NCBI GenBank assembly: GCA_025667525.1
Contig: CM046877.1
Coordinates: 617,472,580 to 617,536,579 of the forward strand
Source: Glebionis coronaria
Lineage: Eukaryota > Streptophyta > Magnoliopsida > Asterales > Asteraceae
DNA length: 64,000 bases
Reading direction: 5' to 3'
Positions 1-10,430 of this stretch are shown piece after piece; position 1 is the stretch's first letter, and each line of letters opens with the position of its first letter. The notes beneath the pieces were generated by a model, which did no database searches, was not told the origin of the DNA, and saw only the letters and a list, made by a program, of their open reading frames with translations. The translations under genes and the position numbers were made by a program.

Positions 1-236
1 CCTCAAGTCAAAAACATTGTGTAAACCAATTAGACCAAACCGAAACTTGAGAACTACTGTTGTTAAAGAAAACTAGTAACACTACCATCGGCAAGCCAAA
101 ATAAAGCAACAAAATGCCGTCCAACGTCAAAATCAAAATGCAAATTTAAATGTCAAATCATCCAAAAAAATATGGCATATACTGAAACCCTCAACACGAA
201 AATGTTCTCAACTCCGAAACTGTCTTGATATGTGAT

Positions 237-317
237 CTAATAGGGTTCCACTGGCGTGCGGAAGTTTGCTCCAGCATACACTGCTTCAGCACCGAGCTCT
301 TCTTCAAGTCGCAAAAG
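237..317 (-). CDS. ENO: Enolase, last coding exon (gene continues beyond the left edge)
   Basis: On the minus strand this 81-bp exon reads 26 codons plus TAG. It starts [16 protein letters not shown] and ends with FRTPVEPY, the conserved C-terminus of plant enolase (2-phosphoglycerate hydratase, glycolysis). The upstream side has a CAG acceptor at 318-320 after an AT-rich intron, giving a phase-0 join; the preceding exon would end in the conserved YNQ. Positions 1-236 would be its 3' UTR or downstream flank, in which I see nothing else. Only the C-terminal tip is in the window, so the isoform and the integrity of the whole gene cannot be judged. The exon diverges from the A1 gene, with about 360 bp between them. 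Confidence 0.85.
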   Translation of the reverse strand, partial: LLRLEEELGAEAVYAGANFRTPVEPY

Positions 318-575
318 CTGATTCCAGAAAAATAATAGCAAATAGTTAACATCTATCTAAATCTACGAGGAACCAGAAACACTTTTTTTTTTGGAAAGTT
401 ATAAAAGAAATTGATATGTAAATACTAGAAACAGGACATGCAAACATAATTGCATATTTGTCACACCATGTTTTCAACATGCTACATGCAAAACGCTTCC
501 TCGTTGACCAACTTTCTTTTTTTTAAAGTTGCTTTCTTTTTACTTTTTCTTTACTTGCATATTATATTTTCATCC

Positions 576-582
576 TATAAAA
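576..582 (+). promoter_or_regulatory. TATA box of DUF761 gene A1
   Basis: TATAAAA lies about 100 bp before the A1 ATG, in the context CATCCTATAAAAACC. The same block with the same spacing precedes copy A3 (62599-62606), so the core promoter is conserved between paralogues. A start of transcription near 605-610 is inferred from spacing. Confidence 0.6.
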
Positions 583-681
583 ACCATTCTTTACCTCTTC
601 ATTCATACAGCAATTGAACATCAAAACAATTCACCATTTTAAACACAAGCACACACATACTTAGAAACCTTAGAGAAAAAA

Positions 682-1143
682 ATGGAGCAAAATTTACCAG
701 TCATCACCAAAAAGTTATGGAGCTTAATGCGTGTAATGTTCTTCATGTTAAAGAAAGGAATTTCCAAAGCAAAAATCATGGCTGATCTTAGCATGATGAT
801 CAAACGAGGCAAGATCACCGAGAAGCCGCCCTTATCTTCCTATGAATTCAGCTGCAACAACACACCTCGTTATCCACTCTCTATGTTTTCCTCGCACAAG
901 AAAAACCAAAATAAACGCCAAAATCTTACTAATTATAACCCATCACTAGCGGTAAACGATTGTGATGATATAGTAATCAATTCTGCGGTTCTTAAGGCTC
1001 TCAATATGGTGACAAACACCTCACCAATGAGGATAACTGACTCACCTATACCGGTAACTAATGATGGCGAAGATGGTCAAGTGGACGATGCTGTTGAGAA
1101 GTTCATAAGGAGGTTTTATAATGATTTGAGACGTGAAAACTAA
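682..1143 (+). CDS. DUF761 / ACRE146-like small protein, A-type copy 1 (A1)
   Basis: Single-exon ORF of 153 residues. The N-terminus MEQNLPVITKKLWSLMRVMF followed by FMLKKGISKAKI and MMIKRGKI is the signature of plant proteins related to Avr9/Cf-9 rapidly elicited protein 146. The C-terminus (about residues 133-152, DGQVDDAVEKFIRRFYNDLR) is the DUF761 motif (PF05553). The middle is low-complexity and polar. Residues 15-28 are hydrophobic and amphipathic; there is no clear signal peptide. The biochemical function of the family is unknown; some members respond to elicitors or stress. The ATG at 682 follows a purine-rich AGAGAAAAAA context and matches the start of the paralogues. This is the only intact A-type copy in the window; A2 and A3 are broken. 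Confidence 0.8.
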   Translation: MEQNLPVITKKLWSLMRVMFFMLKKGISKAKIMADLSMMIKRGKITEKPPLSSYEFSCNNTPRYPLSMFSSHKKNQNKRQNLTNYNPSLAVNDCDDIVINSAVLKALNMVTNTSPMRITDSPIPVTNDGEDGQVDDAVEKFIRRFYNDLRREN

Positions 1144-2087
1144 ATGAGGGACTGAATGTCATTAGTGAACATGTAGGCAGGTGCGGACCTATTCATTAGG
1201 TACGGGGTGGCGGCGCCCCCCATAGCTAGACGAAAAAACGAGATTATAGTGTAGTTTTTGGTTATTTTTGAGTGTTTTTTTAAAATGTCCCCCACCTGAA
1301 TCTCAAAATGCCCCCCACTCATACATTAAAGTCAACATTTAACACTGTAAAACTTAAAAATCCTCCATCTTGTAGGTTTTGTGAAACTATACTTCAATTA
1401 GGCTTTGCTATTGTCCAAATTATTTTTTTTGCCCCCCACAATTTAGTTTCCTAGGGGTTATATGAAACTACACATCAATTGTATTCTTATATTTCAAGCT
1501 TGTAGGTTTTGTGATTTGTGTAACCCTAACAATTTTAGTATCTTTGTATTACATCATTTTATTTTATGAAGAATGGATATCATTTTTAGAACAGTTTTGA
1601 TTGAATTAGGGCCTGTTTGCCTATGTATCAGTTTGATACCCTTAATGGTTTGATGATTGATTAGTATATATGTAAAACTTGTTATTAAGTTTTATAACTG
1701 CGTAATCATTTAAATTAGCAAATAAGCAAGAGAATGATAGTACGAAGCGGTAAAAGTGATCGAGCTATATTGCAATGTATGCGGTTTAAATCAGGATACC
1801 AAAGCCAATCCTACCATTCAGTTTCAATCAATCCGCGAGAAAGATTTATAGTCGTTTAAATAAATCTTGCACCACGACGTCCAATTGAACTTTGATTTTG
1901 ATTCGGGAGGTTAATCAGGTCAGATTCCTTTAACTATGGTGTTACACTGTTACGCGGTTTAACTTGTCTTGTTGGTTGCGAGACTAGCTGAGCTGATGAA
2001 AACCACGAAAAGATCAGCTAACTTTTAGTTGTATTGTATTGCTTATTCAAAATTTGATGTCATGTACAACATATACTACAATCTTCA
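1144..2087. other. A1 downstream flank with a ~280-bp private insertion
   Basis: No gene. Most of the stretch (about 1455-2087) matches the flanks after A2 (42570-43130) and A3 (63190-63725), including the blocks GTGTAACCCTAAC and GGTTTAACTTGTCTTGTTGG. Positions about 1177-1454 are absent from both paralogues. This insert is marked by a GC-rich GGCGGCGCCCCCC segment and several CCCCCCAC runs; its class is not identified and I find no clear target-site duplication. Confidence 0.5.
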
Positions 2088-2096
2088 TATTTTTTA

Positions 2097-2240
2097 GGAT
2101 AAAAGTCATAGAATACCATCGTACTTATTCAAGTGTGTCGACTTTAAACACTTACTAATTAATCTCGTTACTTTACCATTATACTTTCAAATTTATTTCG
2201 ACAATACCAATATATGCCCAAAATGACTATTTTACCCATG
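2097..2240 (+). repeat. Left TIR of the Mutator-like element
   Basis: About 144 bp, inverted relative to 9263-9406. A few substitutions and one small indel are visible between the arms. The similarity fades after TTTTACCC. Confidence 0.75.
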
Positions 2241-2668
2241 TCTTCTTCCACATAATTACATGTATTGCCATTCACTCATCCATTATAGTTTTTCTCTCTT
2301 TAAAAACCATGATTTCATAAAAAAACTAAGAATCCAGATCTCGATTCGAGATGTAAAACCCACCATCTACAATCGAGAAACCCACTAAATCTACGCAAGT
2401 GGCAAGGCAACTTCAAAATATATATTGATTTGACACAATTAATTTCGTTGAAGAATAGCACCCCAAATGCCACATGACCATAAGATGATACCGAAAGGGT
2501 CTAAATTAGTTGAAATGTGACACATGTTTGATACAGTACAAGACATATATAAAGTTTTAAAAAGCAGTTTGATTTCATAACTGGGTGCATTGAGATGTTT
2601 TATATACTAAAAAAGAAGGATGGATCGTAATACTTTCCAATCTAATCTAAATTATCCACATTAAAAAG

Positions 2669-3168
2669 TGTAGAAAAACATGATCAGAATAACCTCAAAC
2701 ATCAAAACCTTTTATTTAACAAAGATTCAAAGGACAAAATAAGATAAAATCAAAAAGTTACCAGTGCTAATCACGTGTAACTCTATTATCTATTTGATAA
2801 TAGTTTTACAATCAAGCATAAATAAAAACGAGATCAAACTAGGGTTTACAAGATCATGATGAATGAGAGAGAGAGAGAACTGTGTGTAACTCACACACAG
2901 TTACATAATGAGGCGATACAAACAAGAGACGCTCCCATCTCAATATAAAACCCTAAACGGGTTGATAACCGTTGGGTTAAAGACAAAAAAAGGCCACAAA
3001 TGGGCTTGAGCCCAATATAACTTCAGCAATACCAATCTTCACACTTTAAGCCCTTCAAGTCCATGATCCAATCCTTCCAAGTCCTTAAGTATAACTGAAA
3101 GTTTAAAACATGGCCAAATAAGTCCTTATCGTTATCAATGGTTATCAGATTAGGTATTAAATTTAATA
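2669..3168 (-). repeat. 3' LTR of copia-1
   Basis: 500 bp, identical by eye to 8475-8974. It contains a perfect 10-bp stem and 5-nt loop (2878-2902, AACTGTGTGT / ACACACAGTT) beside a GA run, probably near the start of the transcript. Confidence 0.93.
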
Positions 3169-3175
3169 TCCCCCC
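3169..3175 (-). promoter_or_regulatory. Polypurine tract of copia-1
   Basis: Minus strand reads TTAAGGGGGGA directly before the 3' LTR; the gag-pol stop codon (3176-3178) overlaps the start of this purine run. It is the expected primer site for plus-strand DNA synthesis. Confidence 0.8.
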
Positions 3176-6100
3176 TTAATCTGATAACCCATATAGGTTA
3201 ATCATACCAAGTTTTATGACAAACTTGTTATGCAAATCTGTTTCCAACCCCTTTGTAAAGATGTCTGCAATTTGATTTGCAGAATCCACCTTTTCAGTTT
3301 TAACAACACCACTCAAGATTTTTTCTCTCACAAAATGAAGATCAATTTCTAAGTGTTTTGTTCTCTCATGAAAAACAGGGTTGGCAGCTATCTTGATAGC
3401 TGAATTGCTATCACAGTGAAGTGTAACTGGGAGCAAGTTATCACATTGCAAGTCATTTAAGACTTTTAGCACCCAGATTACTTCACTGGTTACTGAGGCA
3501 AGAGCCCTATACTCTGCCTCAGTAGAAGATTTAGAGAGAGTGTTTTGTTTTTTGCTTTTCCAGGAAACTAAGTTTCCATTAATAAACACACAATACCCAG
3601 TCACAGACCTTCTAGTGACAACACATTTAGCCCAGTCAGCATCTGAATAAGCATCAAGAGTCATACCTGAGTTCCTTGTGAAATGAATACCCAAACCTGG
3701 AGAGCTTTTGAGGTATCTTAAAACCTTAAAAGCAATTTTAAGATGAGAGTTCAAAGGACAATGCATGAATTGACTCAAACAGTGCACAGCATAAGAAATA
3801 TCAGGCCTGGTGTTAGTCAGATAAATGAGCTTACCCATAAGCTTTTGATAGTCAACAATGTTGTCAAGAAGGGGGTCCTCACTAGTGGGTTGATTAGTAA
3901 TGACAAGTTTAGAGGGCAAAGGAGTTTTAGCAGGTTTACAAGCAAGCATACCATACTCAGATAGCAAGTCCAACACATACTTTCTTTGGTTTAAGCAAAC
4001 ACCATTCTTAGTGTCAACAACTTCAATACCCAAAAAATACTTGAGCTTACCCAAGTCTTTGATCATAAACTTGGTTCTTAAAAAGTTCTTAAACTTTTCA
4101 ATTTCAGCAATGTTGTTCCCTGTTATGATAATATCATCAACATACACAAGTAACACAAGGAATAAATTACCATGAGACTTGGTGTATAAAGAATAATCAG
4201 ACTTGCTTTGAGTGAAGCCATTTTCACTAAGGACAGAAGTAAGCTTGGCATTCCACTGCCTAGGAGCCTGTTTTAACCCATACAAGGATTTTTTGAGTTT
4301 GCAAACCAAGTTATCACCCCCAGGAAGATATCCTTGGGGTGGTTTCATGTAAACAGTTTCATCAAGATCACCATAAAGAAAGGCATTATTGACATCAAGT
4401 TGAAAAATAGGCCAAGATTGAATGATAGCAAGATTAATTAAGCATCTAATGGTAACCATTTTGACAACAGGGGCAAAGGTTTCATCATAGTCAATACCCT
4501 CCTTTTGCCCAAATCCTTGGGCAACAACCCTAGCTTTATACCTTTCAACCTCACCACTAGATTTAAGTTTTAATTTCCAAATCCACTTACATCCTAAGGC
4601 CTTTTTACCTTTTGGAAGTTCAACAATATCCCAAGTGTCATTTTCAAGCAAGGCAGCAAGTTCAGTGTTCATAGCATCAAGCCAGTGATGATTCTGAGAT
4701 GCTTCAAAAAAACTTTTTGGTTCATTCATTTTGTTAAGTTGAGTGACAAAACAAAATTTCTCTTTATCCAATTTTGAATATCCAACAAATTTTTCAAGTC
4801 CATATTTGACTTTGGACTGCACAACAAAATCATTATAATTTCTGGGAAAAACAGAGGGTCTTGAAGACCTCCTTAAACCTTGATTTTCCTGAACATTGTT
4901 AGTTGAATCAACCCTAATGTTTCCTTCCATGTTTTGAACATGAATGGAAGGAATGGGATTGATATCAACATTTCCCTCAGAGTTTGCATTTTCATCAAGT
5001 GTGGCAGCCTCTTCCCTATTCAAGCTGGCATCACTGGTATCATTGCCTGAGGCAATGTATCCAGAGTCACCTAGACTTGAAGGTGGGCTGCTATCACTTG
5101 GTGACAGATTGTCACCATTGTGATTAGCTGCTCTCTCTTCATCATTGGGAAGTTCAGGGTCATCAAGGTCAAAAAAATTCAACAGATTTAGGTCTTGAGA
5201 AACATTTTCTTTATTAAAATTGTTTTTATTGAAATTGAAAGCAGAATCTTTAAAAGGGAAAATAGTTTCAAAAAACTTAACATCTCTAGAAACAAAAAAC
5301 TGATGCCTATCAAGACTGTAAATCCTATATCCTTTCTGAGAACTAGAATAACCCATCATAACACATTTTTCAGATCTGCTGGAAAACTTATCTGAGCTAT
5401 TAAGAATAGTAGCAAAACATAAACATCCAAACATTCTAATGTGAGAGAGCCTAGGACAAGAATTATAAATCATTTCAAAAGGGGTTTTTCCATTCAGCAC
5501 AGAAGAGGGCAGTCTGTTAATAAGATAAGTAGCAGTTAGTACACATTCAGTCCAAAATTTAAGAGGAATACCCCCCTGAAACATAAGGCATCTAGCAACA
5601 TTCAAAAGATGTCTATGTTTCCTTTCAGCAATTCCATTTTGTTGTGGTGTGTATGCACAAGAAGTTTGGTGTATGATGCCATTTTTTTCACAAAAAACTT
5701 TGAAGTTTTGATTGATAAACTCAGTACCATTATCACTTCTAAAAATCTTAACATTACTTTTAAATTGATTTTTAATCAGATTATAAAAGTTTTGAATGTT
5801 AGAAAAAACCTCATCTTTGGTTTTTATGAGAAATAACCAAACAGCTCTAGTATAATCATCCACAACAGTCAAGAAATACCTATGGCCAGAGTGACTAGTC
5901 ACTCTATAAGGGCCCCATAAGTCAAGATGAACAATATCACCAAGCCTTTTAGTGATGTGATCACTTAAGGGAAAAGGGTTTCTGGTCTGCTTAGCTCTTT
6001 GACAAATTTCACAAAAGAAGGTTTTCTCACTTTTATCAATATTCAAGGACCTTTTAAGAGCATTAAGAGCTGGGTCAGCAGGGTGGCCAAGTCTACAGTG

Positions 6101-7795
6101 CCAATCATAATGAGACAGAGAACAAGTAACAAGATGGTTTTGATTTCTACAACTAATACCTTCAGTGTCTAAATAGTATAAACCTCCACATTGTTTACCA
6201 ATCCCCATCACCTTTTTCAGATTCAAATCCTGATTAACAAAGAAACACTTGGACTCATCAAACACAACAAATATCTTATTGTCTTTAGCAAGTTTATGCA
6301 CATATATCAAAGTAACACAATACTCAGGGATCACCAACACATCAAACAGAGTTAGACCATTAGGAAGTTTAAGGTTACCAATTTTAGTTATAATAGCCTC
6401 AGTCCCATTTGGGTGAGTGACTTTAATTTTAAGGTGAGAGATATCAAACACATTATCAAGCTCCTTATCATTATCAGTCATGTGTTGGTTAGCCCCAGAG
6501 TCTACAACCTTCCCATTATGAGTCATCCCAAGTTTAGAACTGGTGTTGGAGCAATAAAACTTATCAAAATTTTCATTAAAAACTTTGCTAGAGTTAAAAA
6601 AAGTACCTGCCATATTGGCATGTACATTTTGCCCAGTTCCACTGTTACCTTTAAAAAGAGAGAGAAGTGTAGTCATTTGCTCATCAGAAAAACCAGTAGA
6701 ACTAGCAGAACCAACAGAGTTATTAGCCACATTTTTTCCTTTAGGATTTTGATTTCCTCTTTTTTTATGAACAAAGTCACTGGGGTACCCAATAATCTTG
6801 AAACACCTATCAATGGTGTGACCATTGTACCCACAGTTTTCACAAATCAAGTCAGCATTAGAGGTAGCATTGGGTCTCACAACATTCTGATAATTAGGTC
6901 TAAAACCTGTATTAGCATTGTTAGGTCTAAAATTGTTTTGATTACCAGTCTGATTATAGTTGTTGGTTATGGGTCTCAATATGTTAGCATTAGGGTTCTG
7001 ATTTCTTTGAGCATTGTTTCTGGTGGGCCCATTAGACAGGAAGGCAGTGGTCTGAGTCCTTTGAGAGTGCCCAGAACCACCACTAGAAGCCATTCTGTGA
7101 GATTCCTCAGCAGAAATGATGGCATAAGCTCCCTTAACATCAGGGAGGCTTTCTCTAGACAATATAGAACTCCTAATACTCATATAAGAATCATCCAAAC
7201 CCATTAAGAACTGCATAAGTTTCAAAAGCTGATTATGTTTTTTAAACTCACTAGAAGCAGAACAAACACAAGCAGGCAACTCAATCATAGCATCATATTG
7301 TTTCCAGAGAGCATTCAGTTTATGATAATAATCAGACAAGTTACAACCATTTTGTTTCAAAGTATTTATCTTATGATGCAAGTTAAACATAACAGAACCA
7401 TCAACCTTATGATAAGTTTCTTTAAGCTCTTTCCAAACATGTTTTGCCTTTTTAGAAAAAATTTGTCCAAGGAAAAGTTCCTCAGAAATAGAGTTAAGAA
7501 TCCATCCCAACACAACAGCATTGACCCTGTCCCATTGCCTTGCTAAAATTTCATCAGTAACAGACCTTTTACAAGTACCATCAATAAACCCAATTTTATT
7601 TTTCCCTTCCAAAGCAAGTAACATGGCATTAGCCCAAACTTGATAGTTTTCAGTTCCCTTAAGTTTAACAGTGACAACAGTTAAAACAGCAGAGTCATTA
7701 GGGTGCAAGTGCAATGGGTCACTCAAGTCAAGCTTACTAATAAGTGTAACTGGGTCAGTTACACTTATAGCATCATCATCACCATGTTCAGACAT
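3176..7795 (-). CDS. Intact gag-pol polyprotein of copia-1
   Basis: 1539 residues without a break. In order: retrotransposon gag domain (about 45-225); zinc knuckle CENCGYNGHTIDRC (about 318-331, CX2CX4HX4C); aspartic protease DSGA (about 432); GAG-pre-integrase with HHCC-type ligands (about 565-610); integrase core with the D, D and E of the DDE triad near 623, 684 and 722; reverse transcriptase with YVDD near 1218; RNase H (about 1385-1440, including STEAEYRA). All catalytic motifs visible are canonical. The length and single frame are normal for plant copia elements. ATG at 7793-7795 is the first in the transcript direction with this frame. Products would form a cytoplasmic virus-like particle and integrate the cDNA. 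Sub-lineage not assigned. Confidence 0.95.
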   Translation of the reverse strand: MSEHGDDDAISVTDPVTLISKLDLSDPLHLHPNDSAVLTVVTVKLKGTENYQVWANAMLLALEGKNKIGFIDGTCKRSVTDEILARQWDRVNAVVLGWILNSISEELFLGQIFSKKAKHVWKELKETYHKVDGSVMFNLHHKINTLKQNGCNLSDYYHKLNALWKQYDAMIELPACVCSASSEFKKHNQLLKLMQFLMGLDDSYMSIRSSILSRESLPDVKGAYAIISAEESHRMASSGGSGHSQRTQTTAFLSNGPTRNNAQRNQNPNANILRPITNNYNQTGNQNNFRPNNANTGFRPNYQNVVRPNATSNADLICENCGYNGHTIDRCFKIIGYPSDFVHKKRGNQNPKGKNVANNSVGSASSTGFSDEQMTTLLSLFKGNSGTGQNVHANMAGTFFNSSKVFNENFDKFYCSNTSSKLGMTHNGKVVDSGANQHMTDNDKELDNVFDISHLKIKVTHPNGTEAIITKIGNLKLPNGLTLFDVLVIPEYCVTLIYVHKLAKDNKIFVVFDESKCFFVNQDLNLKKVMGIGKQCGGLYYLDTEGISCRNQNHLVTCSLSHYDWHCRLGHPADPALNALKRSLNIDKSEKTFFCEICQRAKQTRNPFPLSDHITKRLGDIVHLDLWGPYRVTSHSGHRYFLTVVDDYTRAVWLFLIKTKDEVFSNIQNFYNLIKNQFKSNVKIFRSDNGTEFINQNFKVFCEKNGIIHQTSCAYTPQQNGIAERKHRHLLNVARCLMFQGGIPLKFWTECVLTATYLINRLPSSVLNGKTPFEMIYNSCPRLSHIRMFGCLCFATILNSSDKFSSRSEKCVMMGYSSSQKGYRIYSLDRHQFFVSRDVKFFETIFPFKDSAFNFNKNNFNKENVSQDLNLLNFFDLDDPELPNDEERAANHNGDNLSPSDSSPPSSLGDSGYIASGNDTSDASLNREEAATLDENANSEGNVDINPIPSIHVQNMEGNIRVDSTNNVQENQGLRRSSRPSVFPRNYNDFVVQSKVKYGLEKFVGYSKLDKEKFCFVTQLNKMNEPKSFFEASQNHHWLDAMNTELAALLENDTWDIVELPKGKKALGCKWIWKLKLKSSGEVERYKARVVAQGFGQKEGIDYDETFAPVVKMVTIRCLINLAIIQSWPIFQLDVNNAFLYGDLDETVYMKPPQGYLPGGDNLVCKLKKSLYGLKQAPRQWNAKLTSVLSENGFTQSKSDYSLYTKSHGNLFLVLLVYVDDIIITGNNIAEIEKFKNFLRTKFMIKDLGKLKYFLGIEVVDTKNGVCLNQRKYVLDLLSEYGMLACKPAKTPLPSKLVITNQPTSEDPLLDNIVDYQKLMGKLIYLTNTRPDISYAVHCLSQFMHCPLNSHLKIAFKVLRYLKSSPGLGIHFTRNSGMTLDAYSDADWAKCVVTRRSVTGYCVFINGNLVSWKSKKQNTLSKSSTEAEYRALASVTSEVIWVLKVLNDLQCDNLLPVTLHCDSNSAIKIAANPVFHERTKHLEIDLHFVREKILSGVVKTEKVDSANQIADIFTKGLETDLHNKFVIKLGMINLYGLSD

Positions 7796-8462
7796 GGTGA
7801 AGGGTCAAGGGTTCAAAAAGAACTCACAATACTGCCAACTAAGTTCCCAGGAATCCAAAACCACTCAAGGGTGGCAGGTCAAGGGCAAGCAGCAAGTGAG
7901 GATCCAGATAAAGGGTATGAAGAAACAAAAACAACTACCAAACCCCCAAATAATCAAGTAATAAAAAACAGATAAAAGCAAATAACAATTAAAGAGAGGG
8001 AAGCAGAGGTGTTACAAAGCAATAAACCAAAGCACAATCGAACTGCCACTCTTAGATTCACTTAGTCTAAGAAGTGACAGAACCTCCAAATCACAATCCC
8101 CAATAATTTTCTTCAAGGAAAAAATTGGGGAAAATGAAAGAACCAGCCACCAATCGAACAAGCCACCAATAAAGATGAAACCCTAATTTTTTTTTTTTTA
8201 AGAAAAATTAGGGAAAATCACTTTAATCAATGGACAATACCACCAAACAACCCAATCGAAGGTAATAATGAAGAAGAGAGCAGATCTCAGAAACCCTAAT
8301 TTTTTTTCAAAAAAATTAAAGCTTCAAAACTTTGATTCAACCAGTAATATTAACAGATCTAGCTATTTTAATAGCAGATCTTATCAAAAAAGTATGAATA
8401 ACCAAAAACCCCCAATTTTAAACAAACCCTAAAAAATTTTTCATCAAAAAATTAGTAACCAG

Positions 8463-8474
8463 TCTCTGATACCA
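8463..8474 (-). promoter_or_regulatory. Primer-binding site of copia-1 (tRNA-iMet type)
   Basis: Minus strand TGGTATCAGAGA abuts the inner end of the 5' LTR and is complementary to the 3' end of plant initiator tRNA-Met. The first 11 nt are the same in copia-2 (45310-45320). Confidence 0.88.
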
Positions 8475-8974
8475 TGTAGAAAAACATGATCAGAATAACC
8501 TCAAACATCAAAACCTTTTATTTAACAAAGATTCAAAGGACAAAATAAGATAAAATCAAAAAGTTACCAGTGCTAATCACGTGTAACTCTATTATCTATT
8601 TGATAATAGTTTTACAATCAAGCATAAATAAAAACGAGATCAAACTAGGGTTTACAAGATCATGATGAATGAGAGAGAGAGAGAACTGTGTGTAACTCAC
8701 ACACAGTTACATAATGAGGCGATACAAACAAGAGACGCTCCCATCTCAATATAAAACCCTAAACGGGTTGATAACCGTTGGGTTAAAGACAAAAAAAGGC
8801 CACAAATGGGCTTGAGCCCAATATAACTTCAGCAATACCAATCTTCACACTTTAAGCCCTTCAAGTCCATGATCCAATCCTTCCAAGTCCTTAAGTATAA
8901 CTGAAAGTTTAAAACATGGCCAAATAAGTCCTTATCGTTATCAATGGTTATCAGATTAGGTATTAAATTTAATA
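8475..8974 (-). repeat. 5' LTR of copia-1
   Basis: 500 bp; drives the minus-strand transcript. Same sequence as 2669-3168 by eye. Confidence 0.93.
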
Positions 8975-9262
8975 AAAAGCAGTTTGATTTCATATATTAC
9001 ATCGGATGCATTTTGGCATTTTGTCATTTGGGTTCGTCCAGACAATGTTACAACTTAAGATCTGAAGCTAAAAAAGCAAGTCGCACAAATGTAAGTTTAA
9101 AATTATGTGAGAAATCAAGTAAAAAATAACAGATTAAAAAAGATGTGTTATTTTGGTCGGATAATATTGTCGCCGAAACTAGTTAGAGCTACACATTTAA
9201 AAGAGGGGGGTTTTCAATCAATGTGAAAGGAAAAAAGACAAAAAGGGTATGTTAGTCATTTA

Positions 9263-9406
9263 GAAGGGTAAACTAGTCATTTTGGGCTTATATTGGTATA
9301 GTCAGAACAAATTTGAAAGTGCAATGGTAAAGTCACGAGATTAATTAGTATGTGTTTAAAGTCGGCACATCTTAATAAGTACGATGGTATTATATAGCTT
9401 TTACCC
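9263..9406 (-). repeat. Right TIR of the Mutator-like element
   Basis: Inverted copy of 2097-2240, ending in CTTTTACCC next to the TSD TATTTTTTA (9407-9415). Confidence 0.75.
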
Positions 9407-9415
9407 TATTTTTTA

Positions 9416-10090
9416 TCGAATCATTCATGAATTTAAAAGTGGAAACATTAAAGCAAACGAGCCAACTTTTGTAAAGAAGAAGCCGAACCAAAATAGTACC
9501 TGTTTCACATACCTTTTTGTATTTGGCCAATCAAACATGTTATATGGAATAAGACCGCAATCTTTACTTTGATTAAATCCTTTAATTAAGCCAGAAAAAA
9601 CATCCTATTAAGATTAACAAATCATAATAACTTATACTTTTTTGTACTATTGATTACGCAATCAATGTCCTTTTGTACACTCAAATTTCTTTTTGGTTAA
9701 ACAAGGTAGTTGAGCCGAAAACTGGTCTTGTGAGTTGTGACCATGAATGTTTACCCTCCAAAACGGTTCACGGTTACAAACCTCTTCTACGAGAGACTTT
9801 CTATGCCCTAAACTGAATTCTAGATGGATTAAAGTTTGAAATGTTTACATGCTAATTGTTAAAATTTTGTTGCTCGAAAAATTATAATGTATTAAAGTCC
9901 GCATGTCACTTCTAAACGTGACGATTGTTCTATATATGTTGATAACACATATAGGGACAACTCTAATGACTCTTTTATTATGACTTTTAGTTCTTTCTAT
10001 AAAACTGCTCAAATCAAAAACTAAGACAGCTAATTAACTTTTCAAAAAGAGAACCAATAACATTTCTTGACCAAACCCTTTAATCAAGCC
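9416..10090. other. Intergenic segment shared with unit 2
   Basis: No gene. It aligns by eye with 43140-43682, for example GTGGAAACATTAAAG and CTTGACCAAACCC. The similarity stops at CAAGCC (10090), where the LINE begins, and resumes after the LINE at 15627, which brackets that insertion. Confidence 0.6.
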
Positions 10091-10430
10091 TTTTTTTAAA
10101 TTAACAATGGCGAGCCCTAATGTTGATTTCTAATCGGATCTGGTTATCTCATTCATTAATTAACACTAAAATATGGGGTTGCTTTCATGTTCATTTGTCA
10201 TTCTGTCGCTCTCAATTGTGAGGGTATTAGGCTTTGATTCGTTCATCCCTAATATTCCTGTGATCAATTGTTAAACTGGAGATCATTGATTTGCATTCAG
10301 CATATTTTATATTCTTTTTTTAATTGATTCGACTAATTTAGGGTTTCGATCTGTTTTCATTTTTAGGGTTTGTTAGTTGTTTTCTTTTTTAGGGTTTTGT
10401 TGGATTTCGTGTTTTTGTTATAGTGAGAGC

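Larger units (their letters stand above)
2669..8974 (-). mobile_element. Complete Ty1/copia LTR retrotransposon (copia-1), inserted in the MULE
   Basis: The element is 6306 bp. LTRs at 2669-3168 and 8475-8974 are both 500 bp and I found no difference between them. TSD AAAAG is at 2664-2668 and 8975-8979. The primer-binding site next to the 5' LTR (minus strand TGGTATCAGAGA) is complementary to initiator tRNA-Met, and a polypurine tract touches the 3' LTR. One gag-pol frame fills the interior. Domain order integrase before reverse transcriptase defines Ty1/copia. Identical LTRs, an intact frame and TSD indicate a very recent insertion. One LTR terminus reads TA rather than the canonical TG (minus strand) in both LTRs. 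Confidence 0.95.
2097..9406. mobile_element. Mutator-like (MULE) non-autonomous element with long TIRs, interrupted by copia-1
   Basis: The left end GGATAAAAG and the reverse complement of the right end GGGTAAAAG begin inverted repeats of about 145 bp (2097-2240 and 9263-9406) that match closely, sharing for example ATACCATCGTACTTATT and CCCAAAATGACTA. A 9-bp duplication TATTTTTTA flanks the element exactly (2088-2096 and 9407-9415), the size made by Mutator-type transposases. The paralogous site near 43130 has only a T-rich run followed by ATC, so it is empty. After removal of the copia insertion about 1 kb remains, with no transposase-like ORF, so the element depends on a partner in trans. 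Family assignment rests on TIR length and TSD size only. Confidence 0.8.

Noticed and set aside
3743..7546. Several long open frames on the plus strand opposite copia-1 (for example 6413-7207, 264 codons)
   Set aside because: Shadows of the gag-pol frame; similar antisense frames occur opposite copia-2. No domains.
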